From positions 1-64,000 of the forward strand of contig NZ_JAKKOT010000002.1 in NCBI RefSeq assembly GCF_021739025.1: a DNA stretch of 64,000 nucleotides. Reading direction: 5' to 3'. This stretch comes from Gordonia liuliyuniae (GTDB lineage Bacteria; Actinomycetota; Actinomycetes; Mycobacteriales; Mycobacteriaceae). The position numbers and the translations under genes are program-made. Below the pieces are notes generated by a model. The model did no database searches and was not told the DNA's origin. It saw only the letters and a program-made list of their open reading frames with translations. Positions 62,602 to 64,000 of the stretch are shown piece by piece (position 1 is the stretch's first letter; each line of letters opens with the position of its first letter).

Positions 62602-63507
62602 ATGAGGACCTTTCCGTTCGACGAGTACGGCGTGCTCTACCGAGACCGTGCGGTCGGTGTCGGGTGGACGTCGACGCAACTGGCGCGAGCGGTGCACGCC
62701 GGTGATCTGCTCCGGATCGACACCGGCACCTACGCCGAGGCCGTGCCGCGGCCACCAGCCGACCTCCATCTGCTGCGGGTGCGTGCCGCGCTCGAACGCG
62801 ACCCCGGCCTGACCTTCACGCATCAGAGCGCTGCCGTCATCCATCGCCTGCCGCTGCTCACACCGGACCTCTCGCTGATCGACGTGGTCAGCGCGCGGCG
62901 GGCCCGTCGACGATCGCTTCGCCTGCGGGCGGTGCCCCTCGTCCCGGAGGAGGCCATCGTCGTCGACGGACTTTCAGTCACCTCGCTGGAGAGGACCGCG
63001 GTGTCGGTCGCGTGTACGTCTCCGATGGGATTCGCGGGAGCCCTTACCGTCTTCGACGGCGCTCTCAGTCAGGGCGCGTCACGTCAGTCGATGACGAGGA
63101 TGCTCGACGCCCCGATGCACGGTGTCGCCGTCGCTCGACGAGCCCTGGCGCTGGCCGACGCCGACTCCGCGAACCCCGCCGAGTCCTGGTCTCGCGCTCA
63201 GATGATCGAGGGCGGCCTGCCGCATCCGCGTCTGCAGCACGAGTTCTACGACGCGAACGGCTTCGTCGCACGCTCGGACTTCGACTGGGACGGCGTCCTC
63301 GTCGCCGAGTTCGACGGCTACGGCAAGTATGAGGACTACAACATCTACGGACAGACTCCGATCGACGTCCTCAAACGGGAGAAGCGCAGGCAGGCGCGCC
63401 TCGAGGATCTCGGCGTCGACATCGTCCGTCTCGAATGGCTCCACTTGGAGCGACGCCTCGTCGTACCGCGCATCAAGCCGAGACTGCTCAGACTAGGCCT
63501 CATCTGA
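62602..63507 (+). CDS. AbiEi-like winged-helix / DUF559 nuclease-fold protein
   Basis: A 301-residue protein. The N-terminal part (about 18-45; GWTSTQLARAVHAGDLLRID) resembles the winged helix of AbiEi-type antitoxins. The C-terminal 110 residues resemble a Vsr/DUF559 nuclease fold: ESWSR, ARSDFDWDGVLVAEFDGYGKY with two acidic positions, and KREKRRQARLEDLGVDIVRLEW. Many actinobacteria carry several such genes without an AbiEii toxin. None is adjacent here. ATG 62602 lies after GTGCGTCTAACTGAGT, without a clear ribosome site. Palindromes flank it on both sides. Confidence 0.75.
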   Translation: MRTFPFDEYGVLYRDRAVGVGWTSTQLARAVHAGDLLRIDTGTYAEAVPRPPADLHLLRVRAALERDPGLTFTHQSAAVIHRLPLLTPDLSLIDVVSARRARRRSLRLRAVPLVPEEAIVVDGLSVTSLERTAVSVACTSPMGFAGALTVFDGALSQGASRQSMTRMLDAPMHGVAVARRALALADADSANPAESWSRAQMIEGGLPHPRLQHEFYDANGFVARSDFDWDGVLVAEFDGYGKYEDYNIYGQTPIDVLKREKRRQARLEDLGVDIVRLEWLHLERRLVVPRIKPRLLRLGLI

Positions 63508-63522
63508 GCTCTCCTACCCAGA

Positions 63523-63566
63523 AATTCGCGTCGCACGATTGAACGTTCAATCGCCCAACGCGAATT
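63523..63566. repeat. 44-bp palindrome, copy 2 (imperfect)
   Basis: The same 44-base element as at 62501-62544, with three base changes: two in the left half and one in the right. Its centre GATTGAACGTTCAATC is intact. It begins 15 bases after the AbiEi-like stop and ends 17 bases before the stop of the converging FAD gene. CTACCCA/GGGGG on the flanks echo copy 1. Confidence 0.9.
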
Positions 63567-63583
63567 CGGGGGCAGAAGAGCCG

Positions 63584-64000
63584 TCAGCGGCGGGCGACGG
63601 CCCGGCCGGCGGCGCGGCCGGAGAAGATGCAGCCGCCGAGGAAGGTGCCTTCGAGGGCGTTGTAGCCGTGGACTCCGCCACCGCCGAAGCCTGCGACCTC
63701 GCCCGCAGCGTACAAGCCGTCGAACGCGGCACCGTCGGGACGCATCACCTGGGAGTCGAGGTTGGTCTCGAGACCGCCGAGTGTCTTACGCGTGAGGATG
63801 TTGAGGCGGACGGCGATCAACGGCCCGTGCGCCGGGTCGAGGAGTCGATGCGGCTTGGCGACGCGGACTACCTTGTCGCCCAGGTAGTTCCGCGCATTGT
63901 GAATGGCCATGACCTGCGCGTCCTTGCTGTATCCGTTCTCCATCTGCGCGTCGCGCGAGGAGATGGTGCGCTCGAGCTCCTGCAGATCGATGTGCCCGCC
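63584..64000 (-). CDS. FAD-binding dehydrogenase, C-terminal part (cut by window edge)
   Basis: The last 138 residues of a flavoprotein of the FAD-binding dehydrogenase (KstD/fumarate reductase-like) family. LDPAHGPLIAVRLNILTRKTLGG and DGLYAAGEVAGFGGGGVHGYNALEGTFLGGCIFSGRAAG, the C-terminal FAD-contacting segment, are clear. The frame remains open to position 64000, so the start and most of the protein lie outside. ATG 63943 is internal and not the start. Confidence 0.85.
   Translation of the reverse strand, partial: GGHIDLQELERTISSRDAQMENGYSKDAQVMAIHNARNYLGDKVVRVAKPHRLLDPAHGPLIAVRLNILTRKTLGGLETNLDSQVMRPDGAAFDGLYAAGEVAGFGGGGVHGYNALEGTFLGGCIFSGRAAGRAVARR

Noticed and set aside
62602-63507. 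A complete AbiE type IV toxin-antitoxin system.
   Set aside because: No AbiEii nucleotidyltransferase gene is present on either side, so only the AbiEi-like gene is called.

Overview
The window is chromosomal DNA of a high-GC actinobacterium of the Mycobacteriales, most like Gordonia or a close relative (Williamsia, Tsukamurella, Rhodococcus). I infer this from the strong G/C bias at third codon positions, a tadA / TadA-associated protein / tyrA arrangement matching M. tuberculosis Rv3752c-Rv3754, an MmpS-like protein, a DUF3068 (PorA-family) protein, a mycobacterial-type fadA-fadB pair, a KstR-type sterol operator, and many TetR regulators and acyl-CoA genes. The genus call is inference. I see no rRNA, insertion sequence, integrase, phage module or CRISPR array. 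There is one tRNA.

Layout. 0-5 kb: a small secreted protein, tRNA-Ser(CGA), an amphipathic-repeat protein, tadA with its partner gene, tyrA, a glycolipid-binding-fold protein and an MmpS-like membrane protein. 5-10 kb: the fadA-fadB beta-oxidation operon, divergent from a regulator with two TetR DNA-binding domains. 10-16 kb: a class III adenylate cyclase, a TerD-nuclease fusion, an MFS exporter plus universal stress protein pair, and its divergent TetR regulator. 16-25 kb: a ROK regulator, a histidine phosphatase, an enoyl-CoA hydratase, an acyl-CoA dehydrogenase / APH-like / SDR operon under two coupled TetR genes, an MpaB-type oxygenase, and a decayed flavin monooxygenase fragment. 25-36 kb: an XRE-cupin regulator with azlCD, a lactate-monooxygenase-type flavoprotein, a GXWXG/DUF4334 protein, the NHEJ pair ku-ligD, a phosphotriesterase-family enzyme, and a Baeyer-Villiger/FMO-type monooxygenase divergent from its probable GAF regulator. 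36-42 kb: a CpdA-type cyclic nucleotide phosphodiesterase, a coupled HSP90-like / TPR pair, and an ERCC4 nuclease with an Lsr2-like tail. 42-50 kb: pntAB, a KstR-box-controlled flavoprotein dehydrogenase, and a cobalamin-riboswitch-controlled btuCDF-type operon. 50-64 kb: a secreted protein, a csoR-copZ-small protein-copA copper operon, an F420-type oxidoreductase with an APH-like partner, a Cys/His-motif protein carrying a coding minisatellite, nadB, an ABC1-family kinase-like protein, a DUF3068 protein, an AbiEi-like/nuclease-fold gene between two copies of a 44-bp palindrome, and the 3' part of another FAD dehydrogenase cut by the window edge.

How the genes work together. The dominant theme is catabolism of lipids, sterols and hydrophobic substrates under local TetR, GAF and KstR-type control. 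Separate modules handle cAMP (cyclase at 10.0 kb, phosphodiesterase at 36.0 kb), copper export, cobalamin import, NADPH supply by transhydrogenase, and double-strand break repair. Several less conventional genes could belong to stress or defence systems: the TerD-PD-(D/E)XK fusion, the HSP90-like/TPR pair, the ERCC4-Lsr2 fusion and the palindrome-flanked AbiEi-like gene. None of these shows a complete known defence system, so those roles are hypotheses.
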